From Bacteroidota bacterium (GTDB taxonomy: Bacteria; Bacteroidota; Bacteroidia; Bacteroidales; VadinHA17): a DNA stretch of 60,911 bases. The DNA lies in NCBI GenBank assembly GCA_016718875.1, contig JADKBL010000021.1, forward strand, positions 1 to 60,911, in the 5' to 3' direction. The notes under the pieces were generated by a model. It was not told the DNA's origin and made no database searches. It saw only the letters and a program-made list of their open reading frames with translations. Made by a program: the position numbers and the translations under genes. The first letter of the stretch is position 1, and each line of letters begins with the position of its first letter. Shown here one piece after another: positions 35,262 to 45,282 of the stretch.

Positions 35262-35369
35262 AAAGCTTTAAATGCTTTAGAGGCTTTAGAGGCTTTAGAA
35301 GTTTTAGAGGCTTCTACTCCATCAATAGCCTTTATAGCCTCTACAGCTTCTATGGCCTCTACAGCATTC
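35262..35369. repeat. 9-bp-periodic inverted repeat array B
   Basis: Twelve nonamer units: AAAGCTTTA, AATGCTTTA, GAGGCTTTA twice, GAAGTTTTA and GAGGCTTCT, then after ACTCCATCA the complement-type units (ATAGCCTTT, ATAGCCTCT, ACAGCTTCT, ATGGCCTCT). It has the same period and core (GGCTnTA) as array A. Its right end runs into the sucD stop codon at 35359. Confidence 0.75.
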
Positions 35370-36237
35370 CCTGCAGTGCCTGAAAGACCGTACTTCCTAT
35401 ATCGGCAGGAGACTGAACAACATGTATACCACATTGTTTCATAATTTCCATCTTTGCACTTGCAGTATCGTTCTTCCCTCCTATTATAGCGCCTGCATGG
35501 CCCATTTTTCTTCCCTTTGGTGCTGTCTGGCCTGCAATAAATCCGATAACAGGCTTTGTTCCATTATCCCTGATCCATTCGGCTGCTTCGGTCTCCATGG
35601 TTCCTCCTATCTCACCAATAACCACAATAGCTTTTGTTTCATTATCATTCATCATCAGCTTTACGGCATCGAGAGTTGTTGTACCAACAATCGGATCTCC
35701 TCCAATTCCTATACAGGTTGACTGCCCCAGCCCTGTTTTTGTCACCTGATCAACAGCTTCATATGTAAGGGTACCTGATCGTGAAATAATTCCAACAGAA
35801 CCCTTTTTATGAATAAAACCAGGCATAATTCCGACTTTTGCCTCACCTGGTGTAATAACACCCGGACAATTTGGTCCGATAAGACGGCAGTTTTTCGATT
35901 TCAGATGGTTTTTAACAATTAACATATCTGAAACAGGAATTCCTTCGGTAATTGTAATTATGAGCTTTATACCGGCATCAGCAGCTTCAAGAATTGCATC
36001 AGCAGCAAAGGCCGGCGGAACAAAGATTACTGTAACATCAGCTCCGGTTTTCTTAACTGCATCTCTTACAGTATTAAAAACAGGAAGGTCTAAATGTTTT
36101 TGTCCACCCTTTCCAGGTGTTACACCTCCGACAACTTTTGTTCCGTATTCGATCATCTGGGTAGCATGAAAAGTACCTTCACTACCTGTAAAGCCCTGGA
36201 CAATTACTTTTGAATCTTTATTAAGAAGCACGCTCAT
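35359..36237 (-). CDS. sucD: Succinate-CoA ligase (ADP/GDP-forming) alpha subunit
   Basis: A 292-residue protein complete for the family. The CoA-binding Rossmann domain begins VLLNKDSKVIVQGFTGSEGTFH, and the phosphorylated histidine is in GRKMGHAGAIIGG. It performs the substrate-level phosphorylation step of the TCA cycle with a beta subunit (SucC). No sucC is adjacent or anywhere in the window, so the subunits are encoded apart. The stop codon is embedded in nonamer array B. Confidence 0.96.
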   Translation of the reverse strand: MSVLLNKDSKVIVQGFTGSEGTFHATQMIEYGTKVVGGVTPGKGGQKHLDLPVFNTVRDAVKKTGADVTVIFVPPAFAADAILEAADAGIKLIITITEGIPVSDMLIVKNHLKSKNCRLIGPNCPGVITPGEAKVGIMPGFIHKKGSVGIISRSGTLTYEAVDQVTKTGLGQSTCIGIGGDPIVGTTTLDAVKLMMNDNETKAIVVIGEIGGTMETEAAEWIRDNGTKPVIGFIAGQTAPKGRKMGHAGAIIGGKNDTASAKMEIMKQCGIHVVQSPADIGSTVFQALQGML

Positions 36238-36310
36238 ATATTTGGCAGTTAGTTAATTATTTATTTAGTTTTCAGAGACTGCAATATAATATTTACTCTG
36301 ATAGATTCTT

Positions 36311-36318
36311 CAAAAATA
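36311..36318 (-). promoter_or_regulatory. Putative -7 box for sucD
   Basis: On the minus strand TATTTTTG fits TAnnTTTG, 73 bp upstream of the sucD start. No -33 TTG is evident, so confidence is moderate at best. Confidence 0.35.
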
Positions 36319-36405
36319 TCTAATAATTCCTTGCTTTCAGATAATTTTGAATGATAATTATCATTATGGAACCGGCTTTTTATCTGAGCTTTATGAAATG
36401 TAAAA

Positions 36406-38217
36406 TTATTTAAGCCAGAGCCACTGGAATTTTATTTCTTCATTTTTTTGAGGTGTGATGGAAATTTCAATTTCATAATAACCTTTCTCGATAAAATCGA
36501 TTGTACCAAGCACAGAACATCTGAAATTGTCAATTACCCAGTCTGACTTCGGTTCACCTACAGTTTTTCCTGTATTTGTTATATTGTGTTTCAGCTCATT
36601 CTGAGCTACCTTAATATTAATCTTATTATTCATGGACTTACCCTGATAGCTGTACGAAGCGTCGATTGTTTTTAAACCCGGATTGTCGATATAAATCTTC
36701 CATCTTAGAACAGTTGGTGATTTCACTGATAAATAAGAGGGAACAGTTCCTCCTCTGGATTTGGGTATTAATATATTCTGCTCAACCTCGGAAATAGAAT
36801 TTAGAGAAGTAAGGCAATAACCACCTTCAATATTCTGAGCAGCCAAATCAACGACACAATCTGGACTGTTCTGATATTCAAGCACTATAACAGGTATAAG
36901 TTTTTCAGTAAAGATTTCAGGAAGTGCAATCTCTGTAATAATTTCATCATGAATGAAGGAAAGCGGAGTTCTGTTCTTGTCGTCAAGCATATAGGCAGTA
37001 ACAGGTGTTGATTTTATACCTGTTAATTTTAATTTTCTATCCGCAGGAAGACCAAACAGGTGAAGATAGAGTTTGGTCCCGTAAGGATTTTTTTTCGTGG
37101 TAATTACTCCCCAGTCGTTCATACCTTTTGGAAGATCAAATGCATTGCTTCCATAGATAGATTCACCGTTTACACGCAGCCACTCTCCCATTTCTAGAAG
37201 CCTTTTTTCAATTTCATAAGGCACTGTTCCATCCGGACGTGGCCCGATATTCAGTAGCAAGTTACCATTCAGACTTACATTGCTGATCAGTGATTGTAAA
37301 AGGCTGGTTGTAGATTTAAAATCATTATCAAGCCTGTTATAGCCCCAGGAATGTGCCACAGTTGCAGGAGATTGCCATGGGAAATCCTTTTTGTTTCGGC
37401 CAAATTCATTATCTCCAAGCTCCTGAAAATCAACATCATTATCTTCTTCAAGTGAAAGTCCTAGACGTGAATTAATCAGACAATCCGGCTGCAGTTCGCG
37501 AATCAGTTTTTTAAGCTGAAGGAGCTGATCTTTGGTTACAACAGTCTGAGAGTGATGAATCCACATGTCAAACCATATCATACCGACAGGCCCGTAATTG
37601 GTAAGCAATTCAGTCATCTGTGGTATGACCTTTTCCTGCCAATACTTATCGAAATCTGCAGGGGAAATGCCGGAAATCTCTTTGGTATGATCCCATCCAT
37701 ACTGATGTTCCCAGTCAACCCAGTGTGAATAATAGAGACCAAGTTTAAGTCCGTGCTTTTTGCATGCTGCTGCCAGTTCCCTGATAATGTCCCTTTTTGG
37801 ATTTGTATAATCAGTGACATCATAATTACTTGTTTTACTGTCCCAAAGAGCAAATCCGTCATGGTGTTTGGCAGTGATCGTTACATATTTCATTCCGGCA
37901 TTTTTTGCCAGAATTACCCATTTTTCAGGATCAATCTCATCCCATTTGAAATTATCAATAAGTGTAAGGTATTCCTCCTTGCTGATCCGGTTTCTGTATT
38001 GGATCCATTCAGCATAATCATTTTCATTTCTGAGCTTCTCTCCTTTCCAGACACCTTCAGCACCACTATAAAGACCGAAATGAATAAACATACCAAAGCG
38101 GTCATTTACAAACCATTGGGCACGTTTATTAAGATTTGCCTGGCCTGTGACTATATTACTTACCGCAGCCAATGTAAAAATTAATATTTTGATTATTAGT
38201 GATTTAGCGATTTTCAT
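36406..38217 (-). CDS. Secreted alpha-L-fucosidase, GH29
   Basis: A 603-residue protein with a signal peptide (ending VTGQ). GH29 features are RFGMFIHFGLYS, YVTITAKHHDGFALWDS, GLYYSHWVDW, the nucleophile Asp in PVGMIWFDMW, and LLNIGPRPDGTVP. About 170 C-terminal residues form a beta-rich domain. It releases terminal L-fucose from host or algal glycans in the periplasm. It is divergent from mnmE, and no susC/D pair is nearby, so it is not part of an obvious polysaccharide utilisation locus here. Confidence 0.93.
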   Translation of the reverse strand: MKIAKSLIIKILIFTLAAVSNIVTGQANLNKRAQWFVNDRFGMFIHFGLYSGAEGVWKGEKLRNENDYAEWIQYRNRISKEEYLTLIDNFKWDEIDPEKWVILAKNAGMKYVTITAKHHDGFALWDSKTSNYDVTDYTNPKRDIIRELAAACKKHGLKLGLYYSHWVDWEHQYGWDHTKEISGISPADFDKYWQEKVIPQMTELLTNYGPVGMIWFDMWIHHSQTVVTKDQLLQLKKLIRELQPDCLINSRLGLSLEEDNDVDFQELGDNEFGRNKKDFPWQSPATVAHSWGYNRLDNDFKSTTSLLQSLISNVSLNGNLLLNIGPRPDGTVPYEIEKRLLEMGEWLRVNGESIYGSNAFDLPKGMNDWGVITTKKNPYGTKLYLHLFGLPADRKLKLTGIKSTPVTAYMLDDKNRTPLSFIHDEIITEIALPEIFTEKLIPVIVLEYQNSPDCVVDLAAQNIEGGYCLTSLNSISEVEQNILIPKSRGGTVPSYLSVKSPTVLRWKIYIDNPGLKTIDASYSYQGKSMNNKINIKVAQNELKHNITNTGKTVGEPKSDWVIDNFRCSVLGTIDFIEKGYYEIEISITPQKNEEIKFQWLWLK

Positions 38218-38300
38218 TACCGGATGATATTAATTAAGAAGCAAATATATTCTATAATTTTTAATAGAACTGCTCTTTTCAGCACCTCGATTTAGTTTCA

Positions 38301-38308
38301 TACATTTG
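38301..38308 (+). promoter_or_regulatory. -7 box of the mnmE promoter
   Basis: TACATTTG is a full TAnnTTTG match, 11 bp upstream of the ATG at 38320. The transcript would therefore have a very short leader, or translation may start at the ATG at 38329. Confidence 0.45.
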
Positions 38309-38319
38309 CAAAGATTCAA

Positions 38320-39732
38320 ATGAAAACTATGATCCGATCTGAAGAAACAATCTGTGCTCCGGCTACCGGAACAGGTGGTGCAATTTCGGTTATAAGGTTA
38401 AGCGGCCCTGAGAGTTTAAAAATAATATCCAAGGTGTTCATACCTTTAGATAAAACTGTTAACATATCTGTAATTAAGGGTTTTACTATCGTGTATGGTG
38501 AAATACTTTCCGGGGTTGAAGTAATAGATGAGGTACTTGTAAGCATATTCAGGTCGCCTCATTCTTACACAGGTGAAAACTCAGCAGAGATCTCATGTCA
38601 TGCATCACCCTTCATTGTAAAAAAGATTCTTGAACTCCTTGTAAATAATGGGGCACTTATGGCAATGCCGGGTGAATTTACACAAAGAGCATTCATGAAT
38701 GGAAGGATGGATCTTTCTCAGGCTGAAGCTGTTGCTGATGTTATTGCATCGTCAACCAGCATGGCTCATAAAGTGGCAATTAACCAGATGAGGGGTGGCT
38801 TTTCATCTGAAATTTCTAAACTCAGGTCGGAGCTATTGAATTTTGCATCCCTTATTGAACTCGAACTGGATTTTGGAGAGGAGGATGTGGAATTTGCCGA
38901 CAGGAAAGAACTCAGAGGAATAATTGTCCGCGTTAAAGAGTTGGCTGACAGCCTTTCAGAATCATTCAGCTTAGGCAATGCTGTCAAGAATGGAATTCCT
39001 GTTGTGATAATAGGCAAGCCCAATTCCGGTAAATCCACCCTATTGAATTCCCTTCTTATGGAGGAGAAAGCAATCGTATCTGATATTCCCGGAACCACCA
39101 GAGATACAATTGAAGATACAATTGTAATTGAAGGACAGGAATTCAGGTTCATAGATACAGCCGGATTACGTGAAACTACCGATGTAATTGAATCAATGGG
39201 GATTAAGAAAACATTTGAAAAGATATCACAGGCTGCAATTATACTTCTGATTGATGAAATATCGGATACTTCCGGGATGATAAATTCCAGAATTGAAGCA
39301 TTAAGACAAAACATTACAGACTCAGAAAAACATATAATTATCCTTATAAACAAATGTGATACATCGTTACCTGGTAAGGAGGATGATCTGAAGGAAAAAA
39401 TATTAATAAGAGGTAGCGAAACTCTTTTATTTATTTCTGCCAGAGAGAAATACGGACTGGAGAATATCCGTTCTATTCTTGCTTCCATTGTGATGAATAA
39501 AAAGATCAGTTCGGATAGCGTAATAGTCACTAATGTAAGACATTATGAAGCGCTGAAGAAAGTATCTCTGAGCCTTGAGAGAGTTTTGACCGGTCTCGAC
39601 GGCGCCATTCCTGCTGACTTGATAGCAACGGATATCAGGCATGCAATTTATTATCTTGGAGAGATAACAGGTGTCATTACATCAGACGAGATACTTGGAA
39701 ATATTTTCAAAAACTTCTGTATCGGAAAGTAA
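38320..39732 (+). CDS. mnmE: tRNA-modifying GTPase MnmE
   Basis: A 470-residue protein with the full MnmE layout. The N-terminal folate-binding domain opens with EETICAPATGTGGAISVIRLSGP, a helical domain follows, and the inserted G domain (about 225-385) carries GKPNSGKST, DIPGTTRDT and NKCD. It ends in the catalytic C-terminal CIGK motif (Cys467). With MnmG it makes the 5-carboxymethylaminomethyl group at U34 of several tRNAs. An alternative in-frame ATG lies three codons downstream. The gene is intact. Confidence 0.97.
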   Translation: MKTMIRSEETICAPATGTGGAISVIRLSGPESLKIISKVFIPLDKTVNISVIKGFTIVYGEILSGVEVIDEVLVSIFRSPHSYTGENSAEISCHASPFIVKKILELLVNNGALMAMPGEFTQRAFMNGRMDLSQAEAVADVIASSTSMAHKVAINQMRGGFSSEISKLRSELLNFASLIELELDFGEEDVEFADRKELRGIIVRVKELADSLSESFSLGNAVKNGIPVVIIGKPNSGKSTLLNSLLMEEKAIVSDIPGTTRDTIEDTIVIEGQEFRFIDTAGLRETTDVIESMGIKKTFEKISQAAIILLIDEISDTSGMINSRIEALRQNITDSEKHIIILINKCDTSLPGKEDDLKEKILIRGSETLLFISAREKYGLENIRSILASIVMNKKISSDSVIVTNVRHYEALKKVSLSLERVLTGLDGAIPADLIATDIRHAIYYLGEITGVITSDEILGNIFKNFCIGK

Positions 39733-39803
39733 TCCGGAATACAGAATATTTTCTGCAGGGAGTGATTCTTTTAGTATATTTATATAACAATTAAATAATT
39801 GGG

Positions 39804-40235
39804 ATGAAGAATAAATTATCTATAACTATTTTCATTATTTGTGTCTTATCAGTTGTAATAACAAGTTGTGAAAAGAAACCCGGGGATGCAGATGCAATGC
39901 TAATTGGTAAGTGGGATCAGGTTTCTCTGAAAATTATTAATTATTATGATAATGTAAAGCAGAATGAGACTGACCAGTCTTATGATGCCGGTTATATTGT
40001 TATGGAAATCTTTGATGATGGAACAGCAAAGAAGTATGTTAATGGAGTCATCTCCGATTCTTTCTACTGGGATGTAAATGGTGAACTGCTTCTGATGACT
40101 GGCAATAGCGGTATTGTTCAGACTGCAGAATTTTCTGTTAGTGATAATAATCTTACCCTGATGTGGGCAATACAGGAAACATATGATGGTCATATAATCA
40201 GGTCGGACTATATGGGTGTTTATAAAAAGCAGTAA
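39804..40235 (+). CDS. Lipocalin-like lipoprotein
   Basis: The 143-residue product has a lipoprotein signal peptide (lipobox VITSC, Cys about residue 22). The mature part is a small beta-barrel-like domain beginning with LIGKWDQVSLK and rich in short strands (YIVMEIFDDGTAKKYVNG, LTLMWAIQE). This is the pattern of the lipocalin_4/5-like families common in Bacteroidetes. The ligand and role are unknown. It sits alone, 71 bp after mnmE. Confidence 0.65.
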   Translation: MKNKLSITIFIICVLSVVITSCEKKPGDADAMLIGKWDQVSLKIINYYDNVKQNETDQSYDAGYIVMEIFDDGTAKKYVNGVISDSFYWDVNGELLLMTGNSGIVQTAEFSVSDNNLTLMWAIQETYDGHIIRSDYMGVYKKQ

Positions 40236-40294
40236 TAGTATAATTATTAATTATAACTATTAATATAATATTGATAATCAATGTTATAATACGC

Positions 40295-40942
40295 ATGAGG
40301 AGATTGTTGGCTATAACATTAATGCTATATGTAATTCTACCTGGATTTGGTCAGACACGTAATTACCGGGCCAAGAAGATCTTTTTCAGAGGAACAGAAA
40401 TGATATATCTTGAGAATTACAGGCAGGCGATAAGAGATTTCTCTGAAGCGATTAAACTTGATTCCGGGTTTCTTGAGGCATATGAAAACCGAGGTGTTGC
40501 TAAGTACTATATCAACGATTTCAGAGGCTCAATAGATGATTATAACAAGGCCATAGAGATTAATCCTTTTGCATATGAAACATACGGACGAAGAGGTTGG
40601 GCCAAATTCAGTCTCCGTGAGTATGAGAGCGCTCTTTCTGATTTTACCAAAGCACTTTATGGAGTGGCTGATGAGGCAAAATATTATCTGATAAGAGGAC
40701 AGACAAAGCATCAACTCAGAGACTTTAAGGGTGCCCTGGCAGATTTTGAAACAGTCATAAAATCTATGTACAGTACAAAAATTCAGAAGAGCAAAGCATA
40801 TTACTGGATGGGAATAATAAAAATAGATGTCGGTCAGAAAGAGGCAGCTTGTCTTGATCTGCAGGAAGCAAGAAAACTCGGACTTGAAGAGGCAGAAATA
40901 GTGATAAGGGCTAACTGCAATGTTGTTAGTGTTAATAATTAA
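40295..40942 (+). CDS. Secreted TPR protein
   Basis: The frame opens at a TTG at 40271, but the ATG at 40295 gives a clean signal peptide (MRRLLAITLMLYVILPGFGQ). The 215-residue product carries four to five TPR units (YRQAIRDFSEAIKLDSG, FRGSIDDYNKAIEINPF, YESALSDFTKALYG, FKGALADFETVIKS) and one degenerate C-terminal unit ending in NCNVVSVNN. It is probably a periplasmic scaffold with unknown partner. It lies 18 bp before the Ldh_2 gene and may be co-transcribed. Confidence 0.82.
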   Translation: MRRLLAITLMLYVILPGFGQTRNYRAKKIFFRGTEMIYLENYRQAIRDFSEAIKLDSGFLEAYENRGVAKYYINDFRGSIDDYNKAIEINPFAYETYGRRGWAKFSLREYESALSDFTKALYGVADEAKYYLIRGQTKHQLRDFKGALADFETVIKSMYSTKIQKSKAYYWMGIIKIDVGQKEAACLDLQEARKLGLEEAEIVIRANCNVVSVNN

Positions 40943-40959
40943 AATTAGAGGATCGAATT

Positions 40960-42072
40960 ATGAAAAATAAATCTGTTTCATTTGAGATTATTGAAAAGTT
41001 CATGGTTGAAGTACTGGTAAAAGCAGGAATCCCTTACTCGGATGCAAAAATGGTAAGTGATGTTCTGGTTCAGGCTGATAAATTTGGTTTTGACTCTCAT
41101 GGGGTAAACCGATTGAAACCAATCTATCTCGACAGAATTAAAGAGGGGATTCTCAATCCTGTCACAGAATATGAAATTGTGAAAGACAGGCTAGCAACGG
41201 CCGTTGTTGATGGCCACAATGGCATGGGACATGTGATTGGCACCAAATCAATGAAACTGGCTATTGATAAAGCTAAAAAATTTGGAATGGGCATGGTAGC
41301 TGTCAGAAATTCAACTCATTATGGTTTCGCAGGATATTATGCTCTGATGGCTGTCAAGGAAAATATGATAGGAATTACAGGTACGAATGCACGGCCCTCC
41401 ATTGCTCCTACCTTTGGAATTGAGAATATGCTCGGCACCAATCCGCTTACATTCGGAATGCCAAGTGATGAGCCGTTTCCATTTCTGCTTGATTGTGCAA
41501 CTTCCATTACTCAAAGAGGAAAAGTGGAGCTTTATGCACGAGAAGGAAAAAACCTTCCAAAAGGCTGGGTAATAGATGAGAATGGGGAGAGTAAAACCAA
41601 TTCCGAAGAAGTTCTGAAAGACCTTATTGCAGGAAGAGGTGCACTGACTCCATTGGGTGGTGTTGGCGAGGAGACTGCCGGCTATAAAGGATACGGTTAT
41701 GCCACTGTAGTTGAGATACTTTCTGCCGCATTGCAGCAGGGAGCTTTCATGAAAATGCTCCTTGGCGTAAAAGATGGAAAAAAAGTTCCCTACCCTATCG
41801 GCCACTTCTTTATTGCAATTGACATTGACGCTTTTACAGAAGTTTCTGACTTTAAAAAGACCACAGGTGATATCCTTCGGGAACTGAGAGCTTCAAGGAA
41901 GATGCCAGGACAGAACAGGATTTTTACCGCAGGTGAAAAAGAGCACATGACCTGGATGGAAAGAAAAGATAAGGGAGTTCCATTTAACGCTCAGCTCATG
42001 AAAGAATTCAACGGATTATGTGTTGAGTATGGCTTGAATGATTTTTTACATTTTTTCGAAACTAATTTCTGA
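40960..42072 (+). CDS. Ldh_2 family malate/L-lactate-type dehydrogenase
   Basis: A 370-residue NAD(P)-dependent oxidoreductase of the Ldh_2/MDH2 family: DKFGFDSHGVNRL, VDGHNGMGHVIGTKSM, the active-site region VRNSTHYGFAGYYA, GTNARPSIAPTFG, and LLDCATSITQRGKVELY. Members reduce or oxidise 2-hydroxy acids (malate, lactate, ureidoglycolate, 2,3-diketogulonate), and the exact substrate cannot be assigned. There is no signal peptide. AGAGGAT sits upstream of the ATG. Confidence 0.9.
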   Translation: MKNKSVSFEIIEKFMVEVLVKAGIPYSDAKMVSDVLVQADKFGFDSHGVNRLKPIYLDRIKEGILNPVTEYEIVKDRLATAVVDGHNGMGHVIGTKSMKLAIDKAKKFGMGMVAVRNSTHYGFAGYYALMAVKENMIGITGTNARPSIAPTFGIENMLGTNPLTFGMPSDEPFPFLLDCATSITQRGKVELYAREGKNLPKGWVIDENGESKTNSEEVLKDLIAGRGALTPLGGVGEETAGYKGYGYATVVEILSAALQQGAFMKMLLGVKDGKKVPYPIGHFFIAIDIDAFTEVSDFKKTTGDILRELRASRKMPGQNRIFTAGEKEHMTWMERKDKGVPFNAQLMKEFNGLCVEYGLNDFLHFFETNF

Positions 42073-42085
42073 ATAGATTAGTTTC
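42058..42085. terminator. Hairpin between convergent Ldh_2 and histidine-kinase genes
   Basis: GAAACTAAT and ATTAGTTTC form a perfect 9-bp stem around a 10-nt loop, at the end of both convergent genes. It lacks a strong T tract and overlaps the Ldh_2 stop codon, so terminator function is tentative. Confidence 0.35.
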
Positions 42086-42097
42086 ATCAATTTATTG

Positions 42098-44154
42098 TTA
42101 AGCAGGAATTTGTATTATAACGTTACAACCCATTCCCAGTTCTGATATTACCTCAATTGTGCCTTTGTGAAAATTAAGAAAGTCCTTTACTATGATTATT
42201 CCCAGACCACGATCTGAGTTTTTTTTATCCCCGGGAACATCAACAGATTTTCCTTTTCCAAAAACTTTTTCTATCAATTCTGGGCACATTCCCGGACCGG
42301 TATCGGTTATGGATATCTGATGTTTGTCTCCCTTCTTATAGTAAGAAATCGCGATTTTACCCTTATCCGGGGTTAATCTGATCGCATTTGAAAGAATATT
42401 CCGGATTATTGACAACATCATATATCTATCGCATGTCATTACTGCATCAGCCTCAAAATTTACCTCAAGTGAGATCTGCTTATGACTGGCCTGAAAGGCT
42501 TGTTTTGAAACTGACTCATTAAAAAGCGATTCAATGCTAACCTGTTCCGGCGAAAAAGTAATACGACCGGAATGGATCTTTGACCATTCAAGAAGGTTAA
42601 TGAGAAGATCATAAATATTGTCAGTGGAGTATCTTATAATATCTGCATAAATCTTAGATGAAGCAAGATCCTTCAAATAAATTGATTCTGCCAGCAGTTC
42701 ATTGAATCCTTTAAGGGCATTGAATGGATTTTTTAAATCGTGTGCAAGTACAGAAAAGAACTTATCCTTTGCTGTATTGGATTGTTGCAGTTCTTTACCA
42801 AGGTTTATTAAATATTCATTTGTCTTAAGTAGTTCTGCTTGTTTTTCAGAAAGCTTTTTTCTGATGATCCTTATCCTTCTTGTGTATTCCAAAACAATTA
42901 ACAGAAACAGCAATAAAATGGCCAACCCGGCAAGATATACTTTACGTTGCTCGTTTGACTTTTTAAGCATAGTGGACATGTTTTCAATATCTTTCTCAGC
43001 AAGCATCTGAATATATGCAGAATACGCTGACTTCATGTCAAGTTTATAACTCAGATCCTGATGCAGTTTATAATAGTAAAGCATGCTGTCACTTTTTCCC
43101 TGAAATGAATGGATATTAATAAACAGATCATAAATTGTCAGGAGATCTGCATCGATCTGGGGTTGTGATTCCTGAACTCCAAGCGGATTGGTATTTTTTC
43201 TTTCAAGGAGATGAAAAGCTCTGAATAATTCCCTGTAGGATTGATCAATTTTTCCCTCTGTAAAAAGGAGTCTGGCATTAAGAAGAGAAAAATAAAAGAC
43301 AAATTCCATTATATCAAATTTGTCAGCAATTGGAGAACCGATATTCCAGTATTCTCTTGATTTTTCATAATTACCGGCTTCAAATTCTGTTTTTCCAAGC
43401 AGATAGTATGTAAATGCAATAGGAACCGAATCATATTTACTAAACGGATTCTCAATTTTATACTTTAAGGATGCCTTAAAATAATCACGGGCACTGTTGA
43501 ATGATTTCCTGTTTAGTTCGATCATCCCAAGGTTATTATTTGTTGTTGAATAGATCCAAGCTCTGAACTGAGATGAATCGCCTTTCAAATACAGAACTTT
43601 TTATACAGTGATTCAGCCTTATCATACATTCTTGCCCAGTAATAAAGATCTGCAACAAGCATAGTAATAGAGACTTTCTCTCCTGAATTCTTAGGTGCTA
43701 CCAATGCCCTGGCTTTAAGACCATAACTCATTGCTGAATCCAAACGATTGGCACTCTTATAATAATATCCAAGATTATTGAGAGCCCAGAATAGCTTATT
43801 ATCCAATCCATTGTCCCTTGTAATTCTAATTACTTCATGCAGGTAGTTCAGGTAGTTTTTTGAATCATATAATGCCAGATCATTCAATAGATCTGTCTGT
43901 ATTTCTGGATCTTTGATTTTTCCTGCTATCGAATGAATTCTCTTATATAAGCTTTCTTTTGAGGAATCATCAAGCGACATGATTTCTGTCAGCAGAAGAT
44001 GAGCAGAATCAGTCAGTAAGTCTGGTTTCAAATAATTCAGGTTGATGATCCTTTTCTCAATACTTGATTTGTCCTGTGCTATAATTTCAGATGCTGTAAT
44101 AAAACATATCACTAAGGAAAAAAACAAGAATCCAAGCTTAGGCAAACATTTCAT
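42098..44154 (-). CDS. TPR-domain sensor histidine kinase, frameshifted
   Basis: Two overlapping frames (44154-43585 and 43588-42098) are one gene. Adding one A to the five-base run at 43598-43602 joins SLYKK to VLYLKGDSSQFRAW, giving about 685 residues. Order: signal peptide (MKCLPKLGFLFF...), TPR-like repeats, one membrane helix (VYLAGLAILLLFLLIVLEYT), coiled coil, HisKA with the phospho-His in LAHDLKNPFNALKG, and HATPase with NILSNAIRLT, ITDTGPGM and GLGIIIV. No receiver domain is attached and no response regulator is adjacent, so its partner is unknown. The ligand domain is periplasmic. Confidence 0.85.
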
Positions 44155-44221
44155 AAGAATATCAATTCATGTAATTTTCAAGTTTGATTATACCATTTCT
44201 TAATCCAGGCTTTTCATTTTC

Positions 44222-45205
44222 TTAGTCCTTGTCAAGCTGTTTGGCAAATTTCTCGGTATAACGGGAGCCAATATCAGGATATCGTTTTAACAGATCATCA
44301 ATACCCTTCAGATCTGATGATGATAACATTATTTCTGATGCTGCGGCATTATCCACAAGATATTTCCTGTGTTTTGTACCCGGGATTGGGATTATATGGT
44401 CTCCCTGAGCAAGTACCCAGGCCAGAGCAAGTTGTGCCGGTGTACATTGTTTATCAGAAGCAATTACAGCAAATGCTTTTGCCAGATTCTTATTATTCTT
44501 CCAGTGTTCGCCTGAAAAACGAGGCAGCTGTTTCCTGAAGTCATTGTCATCGACTTTTTCCATATCGAGAGTATTTGTAAACAATCCTCTTGATAAGGGA
44601 CTAAATGGTACAAAAGAGATATTCAGCTCTTTACAGAGAGGTATCATCTCACTCTCCGAGTCACGGGTAAGAATGGAAAACTCATTCTGGAGTGCTGATA
44701 TTGTGTGAACCTTATTGGCCTTTCTTACAGATGTTGCAGATGCTTCTGAAAGTCCGAGATATCTTACTTTACCCTCTTTAACAAGGTCACTCATTGCTCC
44801 TACCATTTCTTCAACGGGCACCCCCGGATCGATCCGGTGTGCATAGTAGAGGTCTATTGTATCGATCTTTAATCTTCTTAGGCTTTGTTCAACAGCAACC
44901 CGCATGTAAGCAGGTGATGTATCAAGCTGGAAATTATAATCTTTATCCGATTTGAAACCAAACTTGGTGGCTATAAATACCTTATTGCGGTTTGGTGCAA
45001 GTACACTGGATATCAGTTTTTCATTTTCTCCATTACCGTACATATCAGCCGTATCCCAGAAATTAATTCCCAGATCAAGCGCTTTGTGCAGGGTGGCAAT
45101 TGACTCTTTATCATCCCTGCCGGAATATGCATGACTCATACTCATGCATCCTAATCCGAGTGCCGATAATTTGATGTCAGTATTTCCTAAGGTTCTGTAT
45201 TTCAT
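44222..45205 (-). CDS. Aldo/keto reductase
   Basis: A 327-residue AKR from the ATG at 45205 (MKYRTLGNTDIKLSALGLGCM); the frame extends to 45256 but only through a repeat-like segment. The catalytic tetrad is visible: Asp and Tyr in NFWDTADMYGNGENEKL, Lys in IATKFGF and His in YYAHRID. The C-terminal NADPH-binding part is typical (PIPGTKHRKYLVDNAAA). The physiological carbonyl substrate is unknown. It is the last gene of a minus-strand cluster of exported enzymes but has no signal peptide. Confidence 0.92.
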   Translation of the reverse strand: MKYRTLGNTDIKLSALGLGCMSMSHAYSGRDDKESIATLHKALDLGINFWDTADMYGNGENEKLISSVLAPNRNKVFIATKFGFKSDKDYNFQLDTSPAYMRVAVEQSLRRLKIDTIDLYYAHRIDPGVPVEEMVGAMSDLVKEGKVRYLGLSEASATSVRKANKVHTISALQNEFSILTRDSESEMIPLCKELNISFVPFSPLSRGLFTNTLDMEKVDDNDFRKQLPRFSGEHWKNNKNLAKAFAVIASDKQCTPAQLALAWVLAQGDHIIPIPGTKHRKYLVDNAAASEIMLSSSDLKGIDDLLKRYPDIGSRYTEKFAKQLDKD

Positions 45206-45282
45206 GGCATTGTCAGTTGTCTTGCAGTCTGGTGTCCTGCGGTCAAACAAACACATACTTGATTTTAGATTTTCTAATTTAA

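Noticed and set aside
35201..35383. Plus-strand 60-residue open frame with repeating FRGFRG/YSLYS pattern
   Set aside because: The protein periodicity is produced by the 9-bp repeat array B and the frame overlaps the fabG start and sucD end. It has no start-site signals.
38766..39530. Long antisense open frame (254 codons) opposite mnmE
   Set aside because: It has no recognisable protein features and lies wholly within the intact, well-conserved mnmE coding region. It is a codon-bias shadow.
41311..41805. Antisense open frame (164 codons) opposite the Ldh_2 gene
   Set aside because: It overlaps conserved Ldh_2 motifs and has no homology-like features.
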